The position numbers and the translations under genes are program-made. Shown in pieces: positions 44,399-56,160 of a stretch of 64,000 bases of DNA (positions are counted from its first letter, which is position 1; every line of letters begins with the position of its first letter). The stretch is from positions 27,859,741 through 27,923,740 of the forward strand of contig OY821782.1 of assembly GCA_963682175.1 (NCBI GenBank), given 5' to 3'. The notes under the pieces are model-generated. The model was not told the origin of the DNA and did no database searches. It was given only the letters and a program-made list of their open reading frames with translations. This DNA comes from Triglochin maritima. Its lineage: Eukaryota > Streptophyta > Magnoliopsida > Alismatales > Juncaginaceae.

Positions 44399-45741
44399 TG
44401 TAGGATCGTTATGAGTCCTCATTCTAATCAGTTTTAGTGTTAATTAGCCTACACTTGCTTAATAAAAGATGCAGCAGAAATAATCAAACGAAAGCATGTA
44501 AAGACAAGAAATTCAGCAAACCACAAAAGGCACTGGAAGATTTTATAGAGGTTTGGCCTCCCGCCTACTTCCTCTCTTGCAAGCTCCACTCGATCTCCCT
44601 CGAGCTCTGCCTACGTCTTCACTATCAATCTCGTTCCGGTCCGAGATTAAGCCTTTTACACCACAAGCTCGCAAACAACCTCGCTTGCTTGATTTTTTCA
44701 TCTCACAATCTGAGAGGGAACACTTTGGCCTTTCTCCGAAATCCTTGCCTCTTGACAGACAAATGAGTGGAAAAACCACTCTCTAACTTGAGCACACTTA
44801 TAGTATGATATGCAATGATCTAAAGTGTTGAAGTTTGGCTTGGAGAGTAGGATTGTGGAATTTGGAGCTTGGTAGTTTCTCTTAGATGAATGTGACAATT
44901 TGGAGTGTACGATTGTGTCTTGGTAATATCTATATATAATCTCCTAAGGGGTTATAGCCATTGTGATTAACAAGGAAAGGGTTTGTGTAAGAAACAGAAA
45001 ATAGAAAACTACAACACGCATTCCAGGACAAGTTCAGTCGACCGGACGGGTCAAACGGTTGACCGGTAGGCAGTTAAGAATGTGGAATGATCGATCAAGA
45101 AGGGAACAATCGAACGAATATAGGCTATGACTTAGGTTCACTTATGTTATCGGTTGACCGAAAATGTGAACCAGTCGACGAAAATCTTATAGGCAGTGTG
45201 GGGTTTTATGTTCGGTCGAACAAAGTGTTTTGGATGGTCGACCGAAGGCACTGTTAAATTCACTATTTGTTAAAGGTGAAGCGGTCGAACGAAATCCTAC
45301 TTGTACTCTTAAATTCACTATTTGTTAAATGATCAATCAGTCGACCGAAGGCAATTTGGTCGACCGAATTGGCACAGGAAGTTTTGGTTTAGGTTTAGTG
45401 AATGCCAGTCTAGGTTTGGGTGACCTATTGAAGTCCAAATGATCTGAGATTTTGTGTGTGACTTCTATAAGGAACCTAGTGTGTGTTTAAGTAGATTTTA
45501 ACTTTTGTATGATGAAGTACACAATTCCTAAGACTCAAAGGAAAATATAAATTACACGTCTTCAATAGCTTGATTGCATGTCTTGACTTGAATTCCTTTC
45601 TTCCTTGAATCTTAATCACCTGTAGAAGTTAGCACAATACAATATATATGCCATGCATAATGTACGCTACTCTACATTGATTACAATTAAAATTAGGTTG
45701 ATTAAATCATCAAAACATAGATTAAGGCCAAAAAGCCAACA
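44399..45741 (-). repeat. 5' LTR of the older copia element
   Basis: On the minus strand TGTTGGCTTTTTGGCC at 45741 to GATCCTACA at 44399, 1343 bp. A TATA-like run is at 44931-44940. The palindromes between 45030 and 45370 are mostly changed at CpG sites (CAGTCGACCGG, TGGTCGACCG). Confidence 0.88.
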
Positions 45742-46052
45742 CTTATTTGATTGAATCAAGTATAATTAGGAAAGTGATTAGAATAATTAGGGCCATAACG
45801 CTCTTACACTATAGTCAGCCTTAGTTTCTTTGAGCCGTGTTTGCTAGCTTAGGCTTCTACCCAATCCCACTACATACGTTAGTTCTTAAAGCTTGTTGTC
45901 TTTTCACCTGAGTAATTTTATCCCCTACTTCTATCATTTAGTCTCCTCCCCTTTACACCTTCTCTTACTTCTTTAAGGTCGAGTCGAGCACTTTTATGCG
46001 AGATTGATCTCGTGGTGGTAAGAATATTAAATTTGAGAGTGTTATTGTCGAG

Positions 46053-47170
46053 ATGGATGGTTACATGGGCGATCATTTATTTCATTGTTGGGACCAAGAC
46101 TACTCTCCTGGGTATACTCAACCCATGCATCCTAGGGTGCCTTGGAAAACCACCAAAGTGGGTTGGGACAATTGTAATTGTGTAGCTGAGCAGTCTTTAG
46201 ATGGGTGATACAATAGAGGCACCGACTGCTAGTCTGTCATCTACTTGTTTAGATCATTTGTTGGTGAACAAATTGGGTCATTAGAAGAAACTTTGACCGT
46301 GCATACGGTAGAGAGTATGACTTGATCAGTGGTTCCAGAAGCCACGTCAAATGACCATAGTTATTTAAGTGGTCACGTGTTCGAAGGGTGTTCGTATGTC
46401 CCTCCCGAACCCAAATATGATGATGCTTTTCCCCAAATTACTCATTATGACTCATATGCATTCGTGTATAACCCAAGGAGGACATATCCATGGGGAATCC
46501 ATAGAAATACTCAGTGTCATACGTCATGCCTGCCCCAGAATCCTCCTCCCGAATACCAAAAATTCTACCAACACCCAACAACTAAACGTCGAACTCATTC
46601 ATAGCCCATGAACACCTAACCGGAAAATTTCCAAAATTCTGACTTGGGCCTCATAGTTGACCCGCGATGGGATTCGTTAGAACAAACCCTCCAAATGTTC
46701 GTGCAAACTACTCAAAATTTGATGAAGTCCAACTTGAATTCCTTGCAAACTCAGGAAATGCAAGTGAGTCAGATGACACAACAATTTAGTGAACTTTAGG
46801 AGGGTGGCCTTTATTGTCAACATGAGGATTCATCTTCTGATTTAGAATTACCACCACATCCACAAATTCAAAGCACTAAATTTGAAAGTCAAACTACTAG
46901 TCAGTGTGAGGGACTTGGGGTTTTAATTCACAATCACTTGGTGTAAGATTCAATCCAAATTGAAAATAACTTGGACCAACTTAATTTTGAGTTGGCACAG
47001 GATTGTGTCATATCTCTTTGTTCCGTGGCCATTGAGCCACATAATCATAATGTTGTGCCCCTCAAGGATCCACCTTTGGTGGAGCAACAACTCCTTAATA
47101 CTCTTATTTTCATAAGACGTTATGAGGGTATTTGGATGTCCTTAAAGGATATATTGGGTGAAAGACCCAC
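46053..47170 (+). pseudogene. Gag-like remnant of Athila-like element Y
   Basis: From ATG at 46053 it reads MDGYMGDHLFHCWDQDYSPGY and aligns with the minus-strand copy at 19656-20616 through NPRRTYPWG, NPPPEYQKFYQHP, SLEQTLQMFVQTTQ, MQVSQMTQQF and LYCQHEDSSSDLELPPHPQ. It ends after ELAQDCVISLCSVAIEPHNHN and GERPTFC at a TAG. Four or more stops interrupt it (46208, 46324 and 46604 regions among others). As in X, the long N-terminal capsid region of Athila gag is missing, pointing to a shared defective lineage. Function beyond a gag-derived origin is unknown. Confidence 0.6.
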
Positions 47171-48790
47171 TTTCTGTTAGACTGGTGTGTCAGGCAAGCA
47201 TAACGAGGTTGTTGACCTTGTTCCGAAATACCATCCTATTGGTTGTAGAAATTTGATTGATAATCATGATTTTAATACAACAATGGGAAAAGCTCTTATT
47301 TCGTTCAGAAATTGTTGCCCAACTCTTGAGAGGTTCGAGATCTTTCAGTTTGATCCTTTGAGTCATGCGTCTTTTCGTCTAATTCATGAACCTCTCCTGA
47401 TATCTGGTACACTTTGTGAGGGGCCCCGCATATGAGTATTTTGGCCCCACGTGGTGTTGTGTTCCCATTCCAGGTACGTTGATCCACTATAAGGTTCCCT
47501 TTCGTTGTCGTTTGACAAAGAACGATGAGATCTTCTTTTTGTATATAGTTATATTAAAAAGAAAATTACATTGGTTGTCGTGGCTCCCACTCCTTAAAGA
47601 TTTAGGCTGTATTTGTTAACTCTTATTCCATTCTTAGGTATCTCACATGTTTTGGGAAATTTAGGTTTATGTTTATCAACATAACCAGGAACTTCCTGTT
47701 GAAAGTTTCACGTTGGTGAGATCTTATCTTGTTCATGCATAAATCTTTGTAGTATCATACTCACATTCATTGAGGACCATGTATGTAATAAGTGTGGGGG
47801 GTGCTTTGCGTGTGTACATAGTCGAGTCTTTTCCATTTTCTTTTGTTTGTATTGTCTGGGTCATGATAATGTGCTGCATTTTACATTGATATATCTTGTC
47901 ATACTATGATTCTTGGGTGACTTGCCTTATTTTGCTTGCCTAGTGTTTTAATTCTTTTAATTCTTTAAAATTTTCATGTGTTTGCGAAAAAAATGCATTG
48001 TGGATTTTGCGTGTGTTTAGCAATTGCAAAATCATTGAGAGGCAAAGTAAAACGGAAGCTCCTAGAAGTGACTTGAACATGATGCATTAGGATATCTAGT
48101 ACACCGATTTTAGGTCCTGTCTCTAGTCGTTAGGATGCACCCCGATTTTCTCACAGGGGAGAGTAATAATAGGATTTCATCACTCAAACAAATAAAGAAG
48201 TCCTCTGTGAACCTAGTGAGTCTCCTTCTTTTGAAGGAATTCGTGCATGTTAGTATAAGGAAGTTTGTTGAAGTTAGGGACCCTTAAACTCTTATTGTGA
48301 AACCTTAAGTGTAGGGGTTTTGATTCCTATGTAGATAAGAAATAATTTAGTATGGTGTTCTCTCTTCTCGCACGATTCCTATCACTCAGGAAATTAGGTC
48401 TAGGGGGACTTAATACCCGTGCTTTCGAGTTATTTGACTTGTGATGCACCGACCGAACTCTCACTACATGGGTGGAAGGGATAGCCCTTGGTTGAAATGT
48501 AGGGGAAGATGTACGTGATAGTGTAAGTCCTCACAATAAATGATGCACGAAACAGAACCCTAAGAGAATTAAACACCAACACATTTTATTTCCTTGTTAT
48601 AAAAGAAAACAAAAAATGAAGAAAATAAAAACCTTAATAGACTTTACACGATGTATCACTTGAAGATGTTATGGTTGCCCATGTCTTTCACTTATGTCCT
48701 TAATTAACTTACATGAGTGGTTTCCTATGCTAGGTGTGTGGACAAGATACAATGTCCAATGATCGACAAAAGTAGGTCCACTAAGCACGT
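47171..48790 (+). other. 3' region of element Y: short unassigned frame, then conserved noncoding DNA
   Basis: 47187-47435 continues as a readable frame (GKHNEVVDLVPKYHPIGCRN, then FEIFQFDPLSHASFRLIHEPLL), possibly a pol-region relic, family unknown. From 47560 the sequence matches the post-integrase region of Z (62665 onwards): 'ttgtcgtggctcccactcctt', 'cacgttggtgagatctt', and a purine run AAGTGTGGGGGGTGCTTTG at 47791-47809. All of PR, RT and IN are missing between gag-like DNA and this region. Confidence 0.6.
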
Positions 48791-49077
48791 GCAAAAAGGA
48801 CCTAAATGCAAGAAAAATGTCTGATTTGGAAGCCTTCTGGACCTGTTTGTAATGCTCAAGGACCGGATTGCAAGTCAGGAAGGACCTTGGTGAAAACCCG
48901 AAGGGACTTGATCATAAAAAATGTGGTTACAAAAGTCCATAATGTCATGAACTTGAGGCATAATTCACTAGTTTAAACCAAACGAGTTCGAACCAACGAC
49001 TCTCGGTGCACCCCCACCATTAGATACACTCACTCATTCCTCATTTTCTTCCACCACTCGAGTATGGTTGACGATGA

Positions 49078-50088
49078 TGTAGGATTTTATGTCCCTATGT
49101 ATGTGTATTTTTTAAATTTTTTAATACAAGCATACATGATCAATTTCATATTTTCAGCAATTTTATGTACATTGCTTTGTGTTTATTCTACTACCATGCA
49201 AACCTGCATATATTAAAATAAACAAACAAGACAAGATCATACCCAAAGGTTCTCTAAACCTTTTAGAAGATCCGGAGTTCCGTTGCCCGTCAAATCGCTC
49301 GCCGATTTGCCTCCAAGTGTTCACCAAACTCTAAACAAGATTACAGAGAAATGAGCTAGCCAATTCAATCTTTAAATCAAGCTTAGATTCAAGCTAATAA
49401 CCCCACCAAAGCTCCACGAGATTTGATCTCCAAAAGATCTGACTAATTAAGAGAATTTCTTGGTAATTAGTAGAGATATTAGGGAGAGAGAGAATTTCCA
49501 TTACCACACATGAAACAAGTAGGGTGAGAGGTCCTATTTATACCCTCACAAATCACCCACATCATGAACTATTCTCTAGCCATGATCTCTTATTTTTCTC
49601 TCCCAAAAACCAATCACAATTTGCCACATAATCATCCTCAAAACCGTTTGACCAAGTCTGGAATTAATCCAGCCCATGATCTGAATTATTTTCTTAATAA
49701 TTCAGGCAAAACCTTACCAAACAGTAGACCAAAATTTTCAATCTGTCGACCGAACAGTTATGTTTTTGTAAGTTCGATTGGACCATGAGCTAGACGGTCA
49801 ACCAAATATTCACGAGAAAATTTTTCTGGAAATTTTGGTCGAACCACGTCTCACTTTGGTCGACCGTTTACTTACCAAAAATTCTCTTGGTAAATTTTGG
49901 TCGACCGTGTACTCATGCCCAGTCTACGGATCACATTATCACAACACGTACTGATAATTTCGGTCGACCCACGCATTCCGATCATTATCCAGTCGACCGT
50001 CCCTAAGGACCCGGTCTACCGAACTCAAAATGTTATACCGTTTTGACCCTGATTTTGCCTTTGTCAAATTTTGGATTTATCTCCAACA
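49078..50088 (-). repeat. Copia LTR (1011 bp) of a further family, with palindromes
   Basis: On the minus strand it starts TGTTGGAGATAAATCC at 50088 and ends AAAATCCTACA at 49078. The TATA box is at 49534-49542 (TATAAATAG). Upstream of it, 49745-50015, are the related motifs TTTGGTCGACCG (two), CTGTCGACCG, CCAGTCGACCG and TTCGGTCGACCC. No perfect CGGTCGACCG remains. Confidence 0.75.
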
Positions 50089-51450
50089 AAATTTGATCTT
50101 TTGGGGTTTTTTAGCAAATCCATATCTCATGTAATATATTATCTTATGTAATGTTAAATTATTACACCCTATAATATATATACATTTTATATGAATTTAT
50201 TCATGATTCTAATAATGTTAATTTTCGTGACATATTGATTTTATTGATTCACCACATGTGTCCCTTTTCATATGAAACACGATACATCATATCAACTCAA
50301 AATCAAGCTTCTTGTTTCCCAGTTTTGTGGTGTGACCTATAGGAGGATCTAAGCTAAATTGACAATGATATTAGACACTCAATACCTCAAACTATAAGTG
50401 GTATCTAGCTACACATTATAGTTACCCAATTAACATAGATGTCTTGTTCCACTCGAACTAAACACGATCCCTCTAGTGATGTAAATGCACCACTTGTGTC
50501 TATCCCTTGCCTCATGATATTAAGAATTTATACAAAGTAGAAATGTGTCACCTATGAATTATATTCATTCTTGATCTCTTTAAACTAATTATAACTATGT
50601 AACTTAACTCAAGTCACATTGTGCACATTATAATTTACTTTATCAAGGGGGCCACTAATATCATCACTCAATTAAGAGGGGCAATGATAATCTTCTAACT
50701 AGCTATCTTTTCCAGCATAAGTCATGTTCAACCAACTATTGCCTTTGTCACTATACTCATTGATAGCTTTTGACAATAATCAAATTAACCACTCCTTATG
50801 TGAAAAGATATATGTCTCATATCTTAGGATCCAAGACACAGTAAAACATTAATGAGACAATGGAATTCCATAATGTTTTACTTGTTAGGTCTATTCAATA
50901 TATAAAAGTAATATTTTCCTCTTTAATATACTCGTGTCGTCAAATATTTGCGGAGCTACAATAATCAATGACCAACGTGACAATCTCATCTCGGTAATTA
51001 ATGTTTCATGTTAATTACCATGATTGTGAATAACTTTGATTTATGTAAACCATTATCTTTTAGAGCTCTACGGTTAAGGACCAAGAGCCTCTTCGTTAAC
51101 ACTTCCAAAAGACGAATACAATAATCAAGGAACAAAATGCCTACACATTCAATTCATAACATTTGACATATAAAAGTAATATATAAAAGTAATCTTTTCC
51201 TCTTTAATATACTCGTGTCGTCAAATATTTGCGGAGCTACAATAATCGATGACCAATGCGACAATCTTATCTCGGTAATTACTGTTTCATGTGAATTACC
51301 ATGATTGTGAATAACTTTTGATTTATGTAAACCACTATCTTTTAGAGCTCTACAGTTAAGGACCAAGAGCCTCTTCGTTAATACTTCCAAAAGACGAATA
51401 CAATAATCAAGGAACAAAATGCCTACACATTCAATTCATATAAAAGTAAA
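50089..51450 (-). mobile_element. 3' internal noncoding part of the copia remnant
   Basis: It lies upstream (minus strand) of the LTR at 49078-50088 and has no open frame of note. The stretch around 50330-50470 ('gtgtgacctataggaggatctaagctaaattgacaatgatattaga') has the look of a copia 3' region. The 5' part is missing, and target duplications are not visible. The right end is a tandem duplication. Confidence 0.5.
50901..51439. repeat. Tandem duplication of about 258 bp
   Basis: Copy 1 is 50901-51157 and copy 2 is 51182-51439, separated by 24 bp that repeat 'tataaaagtaata'. I count roughly ten differences by eye (about 4%). Each unit begins 'tataaaagtaat' and ends 'cacattcaattcat'. Confidence 0.92.
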
Positions 51451-51571
51451 ACTTTTAGAACACATTCCTTTCAGATGACGCACAGTCACTCGTCGTGGAC
51501 ATGACTCGTACTTGCCACCGCTTCAACATGGCTATGCAATTTTCAATTTTGAACTTAAAATTTCCCAATCA

Positions 51572-52599
51572 AGTTTTTGTTTGCTATGCAAGGGCTTCGG
51601 GTGGCAGGACAACACACAAAACCAGAAGAGCACTCAACAAAAATTGAGAGTCTAGAAACCCAGTTCAAACCGCTAATAGCGGATTTGCATCTGCCAGTGA
51701 TGGATTAGGTGTGGATTTGCACTTTGAAATTTTATCTTGCTTTCTGTTGACTTCAGTATGTTCTAGTCTTCTTCTGCATTCAATACATGCTTCAGATTGT
51801 TATCAGAACATATTAAATATGCATGCTTCCCCTCATAAAGACAACTTGGACTTTAAAACTCAAAGCAAAAGAGTTGATGAATGTCATCCAGGTCATGCAC
51901 CATACATAAGTCTTGCACGAATATTGTCTTTCATTTGCTTTACTTTCTTGTTGTAGATTGCTGAAGTGAGGTATATCACCTTCTTCACTCATTCATGCAT
52001 TAGTTAGTAAGGTTGCATCATAACAAGAGTGAGGTGAGTGTTTGATTGGAGGGCTTGATTGCTAGTTTAGTGTCCCACATAAGATAAGGTAGGGGATTTC
52101 ATGACCTCTTCCTTTGCCCCAAAATCACACCTAATCAAAAGGCTTAATCTAAAATAATGTAGACATTGGCCCCTTAGACTTCAAGCGCATTTAAGAGATA
52201 ATCTCATTCTCGACGTCACGACCTGAACGTCGTCGTTTGCTTAGTTGCATTGAGACTTTTGGAACCTCCGGGTCTTGACTTTCTCATTAGGCTTTGTGAC
52301 CTATGTCAGAAGGAGGTGAGGCATTCTGGAGTGTGGGGAGTTGCGGTTAGGCGTCGTCTAGTGTAAGGACTCATAGCCAACCACAGCTTGTTTAAGCCAT
52401 GTTTGATAGATTAGGCTTCTACCCTCACCCTTACCCACGCTAGCTCTAGGGATTCTTCCCTTCTCTTTTGAGTCTTCTCCTCATCCCATTCTACATTATA
52501 GTATCCTCCTCAAATTACACCCTCTATTTGTGTCTGGTTGTTGAGTCGAGTCGAGCACTTTTATATGAGGTTGGACTCATCTTGGTGAGGGTGCTCGGC
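51572..52599 (+). mobile_element. 5' leader of element Z
   Basis: Noncoding; complete counterpart of the leaders of X and Y. The expected tRNA-Asp primer site just after 51571 is decayed ('tttgctatgcaagggcttcggg'). A decayed palindrome CCGCTAATAGCGG lies at 51671-51683. Confidence 0.75.
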
Positions 52600-54108
52600 T
52601 TGAGAGAGTTGATCCTTTTATTGAGATAGATGGTCTAGCTGATCGTCCCTCTCCACCTTGAGACCTCGTCGTCTTTTGGAGATGGGGAGATAGGGTTCCA
52701 TATATGGAGTTCCTCAGTCCAGTCCCACCACCACATATACCATCTCCTCCTCTGACTCGGGAGAAAGTGGGTCCCGATCGGGATCAAGTTATGGAAGTAC
52801 CACCACCCTTAGCTCGACAGTATCGACCAATGACTTTGTGGGAGCAGACCCATCATGTTTGAGCCGCACAACCGTCATACATAGTTCTCCCACCTACTCA
52901 TGGAAATAACTATAAGCTAAAACTTCAATATGTAAGTATGCTTCCTACTTTTACAGCCAATAAGGAGGATCCGTATATCTCTATACATGAATTCGAGGAG
53001 GTATGCTCCATGTTGAAGTTTCAACAACTTGACAAGGATTCCGTCCGGTTGAGGATGATTTCTTTCATATTGAAGGATGACGCAAATGAATGGATGTAGA
53101 ACCTCTAGGCAAACTCGATTCGATCTTGGGATGACTTTATGACCGTCTTTCTATAGATATTCTTCCACAAAAGGAAGACTCAACGGTTACGACAGTAGAT
53201 ACATCAAATGTATCAGAGTGAGACCGAATCATTTCATTCTTCTTTGAGAGGTTCAATGACCTTCTCCTTCAGTGCCCTCATCATGGACTTGAGTTGTGGT
53301 AGTTGTGCCAGATTGTTTATGAGGGTCTCAACTACAACACCCGCACATTGCTGGAGTCGATGTGTCAGGGTGATTTTCAAATGAAACCCATTGATGAGGC
53401 ATAAGATACCATTGAATTAATGGCTGAATGCACCCTTGAGTGGGACACCATGAGAGTGACACGAGCCGCCTAGTCTACTAGTGGAGCTGGATCATACCAA
53501 GTTAAGTCAACTATTGCGTCTTAGACGAAAATGGTTGCTCTCCTACATAGGATAGAGAGTTTATAGTTGGATCGAGCTCCTGTAACTCAGGTTGTTACTT
53601 CTGATTGTAATAGGTGTGTACTTACGGGACATTGTGACTTGGAATGTGATTATGCTCCAAGCAATATTGAGCATCCAAATGCTTTGTATCAACAACGACC
53701 GTGTAACGACCCGTACAATCACTCCTATAACCTGAGTTGGCGTAACCACCTTAACTTCTCTTGGAGGGTAGCGAAGGTCATGCTCAGTGCTCGCACACTC
53801 AATCTCAACCTCCGCACTTTCACCCTCCACGTCAAGCAGTCACCTACCAACCCCCACATCAAGGTTCTTAGCCACACACTCAATTTCAAAACCAAGCCTC
53901 ATTGTCTGGCTACTAAAACCAACAACTCCACTACCACAACAGGTTGGCCTAAAGATTTCCACTCTAGAGAAAACCCTTCAAACATCCATGTAGAGCACGC
54001 AAATCATGCTTGCAGCCAACAACACATTGGTCAAAGCATTGGAAGTGCAAGTCAACCAGCTAGCTGAATAGCTAAATGAACGCGAGATGGGTCAGTTGCC
54101 AAGTCAAT
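52600..54108 (+). pseudogene. Athila/Tat gag remnant of element Z, first part
   Basis: The plus strand reads ARQYRPMTLWEQ, then LPTFTANKEDPYISIHEFEEVCSMLKFQQL, RLRMISFILKDDANEWM, SIRSWDDFMTVFL and FFHKRKTQRLRQ. After a frame break come ESMCQGDFQMKPIDEA and ELMAECTLEWDTM, the normal order of an Athila/Tat capsid protein, which forms the virus-like particle. A Cys-rich part (CNRCVLTGHCDLECDYAP) follows near 53600. More than eight stops and at least one frameshift (around 53240-53330) make it a pseudogene. The frame is interrupted at 54108 by a solo LTR and resumes at 55758. Confidence 0.85.
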
Positions 54109-55757
54109 TGATTGATCGTTTTGAAAACCACAAGTGCACGATGTCGATGAAGACGTGAGAAATACAGGTCAAACCTCAAGAAGTTGTGAGTGTTGTGAGA
54201 ACTACCATACTCGAGTGGGAAATAAAGGCAGAATAAGGCGATTATGCTAAACTAACTACACAACAACGTGCGACGGAAATAAAAAACAACTAATTAAAAA
54301 TGGATCCCGTAGGAGGTGGAGAATGAATGCGATAGTGTAGATGAGTATTCGTATGTGTGTAACATTTAGTGCTCACACATGCATAACATGGAAATCTTAT
54401 AATGCCACAATCCTAAGTGTGTCTCTACAAAGATTCAAATTTATCACCATCATTAAAACATACAAAATACTACTCAAGATGAGGACAAAGACAACCACAT
54501 GATTACATGCTTAATGACATAGAAAACATGGAATCCATAATGACCAAAACCCACTATATATGTCTCCACATGAATAAAGATATAACATTATCATTAAAAC
54601 ATACAAGGCGTTAATTAAGACGAGGTCAACAAGAGCACATGCTCCCACTTGCCACCCTTATCTCTTTACCACTCCAACCTTATCTCGACCTCATAATTCC
54701 CCATAAAGTGGGCCCACTAGCCAAAGCATGTGCTAAGCATCAATTAAAACTATTAATGCATCAAAGGCAGTGAGGAACCCAACAAAATGACTATGGAATT
54801 TATGTGAGACTCCAAGATTAGGATTAAACACTCACACTAATACAACACATCAATACTTCACATCATTCTCCACCCCCCAACGGGATGGATTACTTACTAA
54901 TCAACGTATAACCAAAGAAACAACAACATAAAAACAACACATGAACAACTAAGGAAAACTAGATCGAACCAAAGCAATGGAATAAAAATTGCATCAAATG
55001 AAAGACAAGAACATAAAGAACAAGAAACTAAAATTTGGTTGAAAGAAAGATTACAAAATGTGCTTCTCCTCTCCCCCCACTACTCTATTTAACATGAAAT
55101 CAAACCTACTATACTAAACATGAAATAAAACCTACTCTACTAAACATGAAATATAACTAACCTAAGGAGGAGAGAAAGGAAGAAGGAAGGAGGCATTACA
55201 AGTGTATTTATAGAAGATTAGAGGGTTTGGATGGAACTGGGCACACTCGGACGACTATAAATCAGATCTATATGTTGCATATTTCTATTACTCGACAACC
55301 CGACCAACCACCAAAATTTAGGCTAAAACGAAGCCAAAACATCCACCACTGGTGGTTCTGGTGGCTCTGATCGGCTTGAAATTTCTACAGCGAGTTAATG
55401 TTGTTTGTCTACACTTGGGGCTGGGCCATGGTCCTTGGTTTCAAGATGATTTGATTTTAATTGTTTATTTACTCCTCAACTTATGGACTTTTGTGACACA
55501 ATATATTTCTTTACATTTGGTCCCTCCGGGTTTTCACTTAGGTCCCTCCGTGCTTTCAGTCCAGTCCTTGGGCATTACATATAGGTCCAGAAATCTTCCA
55601 AAACAGTCCCTTCTTCTTGCGTTTTATGACTTTTCTCTTCATTTTTCTTCTTTGTTGTCTAAATCCTGAAACACATCAAACAAACACTCGAGTAGCACAA
55701 ATATGAGCTAAAATAAAGGATATAGCATGAATACAATGTATGATATGCTACTAATCA
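54109..55757 (-). repeat. F2 solo LTR, 1649 bp, TSD TCAAT
   Basis: On the minus strand TGATTAGTAGCATATC (55757) to AACGATCAATCA (54109). TCAAT flanks both sides (54104-54108 and 55758-55762). The TATA box is at 55203-55212 and a CCACCACTGGTGG palindrome at 55343-55355. This is the best reference copy of F2 in the window. Confidence 0.92.
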
Positions 55758-56160
55758 TCAATCTTAGTGGTCAACCTTCTCAGGGTAGGCATCATGTCAA
55801 CAACATGGAAAGCCATCCTCCCCAAAATGCAAGTATTGTTCATACTTTGAAATCAGGTAGGATGGTGGATAATCAAGTTGAAATGCTTGCGTCTGAACCC
55901 TTGAGTCACTCTCTGGAAAAGAGTAGTGAGCCTCCCAATGAACCAATTTCTAAGGCTCAACCTTATGATTCATATGTCCCCAAGGCAGCATACACCCATA
56001 CGCTGGGAGAGAAAATGGATGAGCACTGGGATAAGATTGTTGAGGTACTATGGCAAGTAAAGGTTAACATTCCATTGTTAGACATTGTTCAACAAATGAC
56101 ATCGTATGCCAAATTCTTCAAAGATTTTTGCACTCAGAGAGGCAAAGTAATGTCCCCTTG
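55758..56160 (+). pseudogene. Athila/Tat gag C-terminal part of element Z
   Basis: The frame reads RHHVNNMESHPPQNASIVHTLKSG, EPISKAQPYDSYVPKAAYTHTL, then DKIVEVLWQVKVNIPLLDIVQQMTSYAKFFKDFCTQRGK. The last block is the well-known conserved end of Athila/Tat gag just before protease. It is in one open frame here. Confidence 0.9.

Larger units (their letters stand above)
40200..45741 (-). mobile_element. Older gag-only copia element, minus strand, TSD CTTAT
   Basis: LTRs at 40200-41653 (3') and 44399-45741 (5') flank a decayed gag on the minus strand. The duplication CTTAT is at 40195-40199 and 45742-45746. The polypurine tract (minus strand AAAAAGGGGGACAT) is at 41654-41669 and the primer site at 44385-44396. 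As in the young copy there is no pol. LTR divergence is much higher than in 31898-37192. The element landed in a solo LTR of its own lineage, in opposite orientation. Confidence 0.9.
38795..45808 (+). repeat. Copia solo LTR (same lineage), itself split by a minus-strand copy
   Basis: The left part (38795-40199) begins TGTTGGCTTTTTGGCC and follows the LTR of 31898-33382 through the palindrome zone and the 'gaagacgtgagcaacg' and 'aggacccgggtgcggtgccga' blocks. It breaks at GCTTAT. The right part (45747-45808) continues the LTR end and stops at CTCTTACA. Together they make about 1.47 kb, one LTR. Most palindromes are decayed and only one perfect CGGTCGACCG remains (39601), so this copy is old. 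The outer target duplication is no longer clear (TTTAT against CTATA). Confidence 0.8.
38061..46052 (+). mobile_element. 5' leader of element Y, split by nested copia LTRs
   Basis: The parts 38160-38794 and 45809-46052 align with the unbroken leader at 51840-52600: 'aaactcaaagcaaaag', 'gtgaggtacat', 'gagacgatctcattctcgacgtca', 'gcttagttgcattgagacttttgg', 'gtgaggcatt', and after the insertion 'gcttaggcttctaccc' and 'gtcgagtcgagcactttta'. No gene is present. The region between (38795-45808) is nested copia DNA. Confidence 0.8.
48791..51571 (+). repeat. Middle F2 LTR shared by elements Y and Z, split by a copia remnant
   Basis: 48791-49077 matches U3 of F2 ('gctcaaggaccggattgcaagtcaggaagg'), but the LTR start and the polypurine tract of Y are deleted. 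51451-51571 is the U5 end ('ctcgtcgtggacatgactcgtacttgccaccgcttcaacatgg' to CCCAATCA). The copia remnant fills the gap. The same LTR is the 3' LTR of Y and the 5' LTR of Z. Confidence 0.7.
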
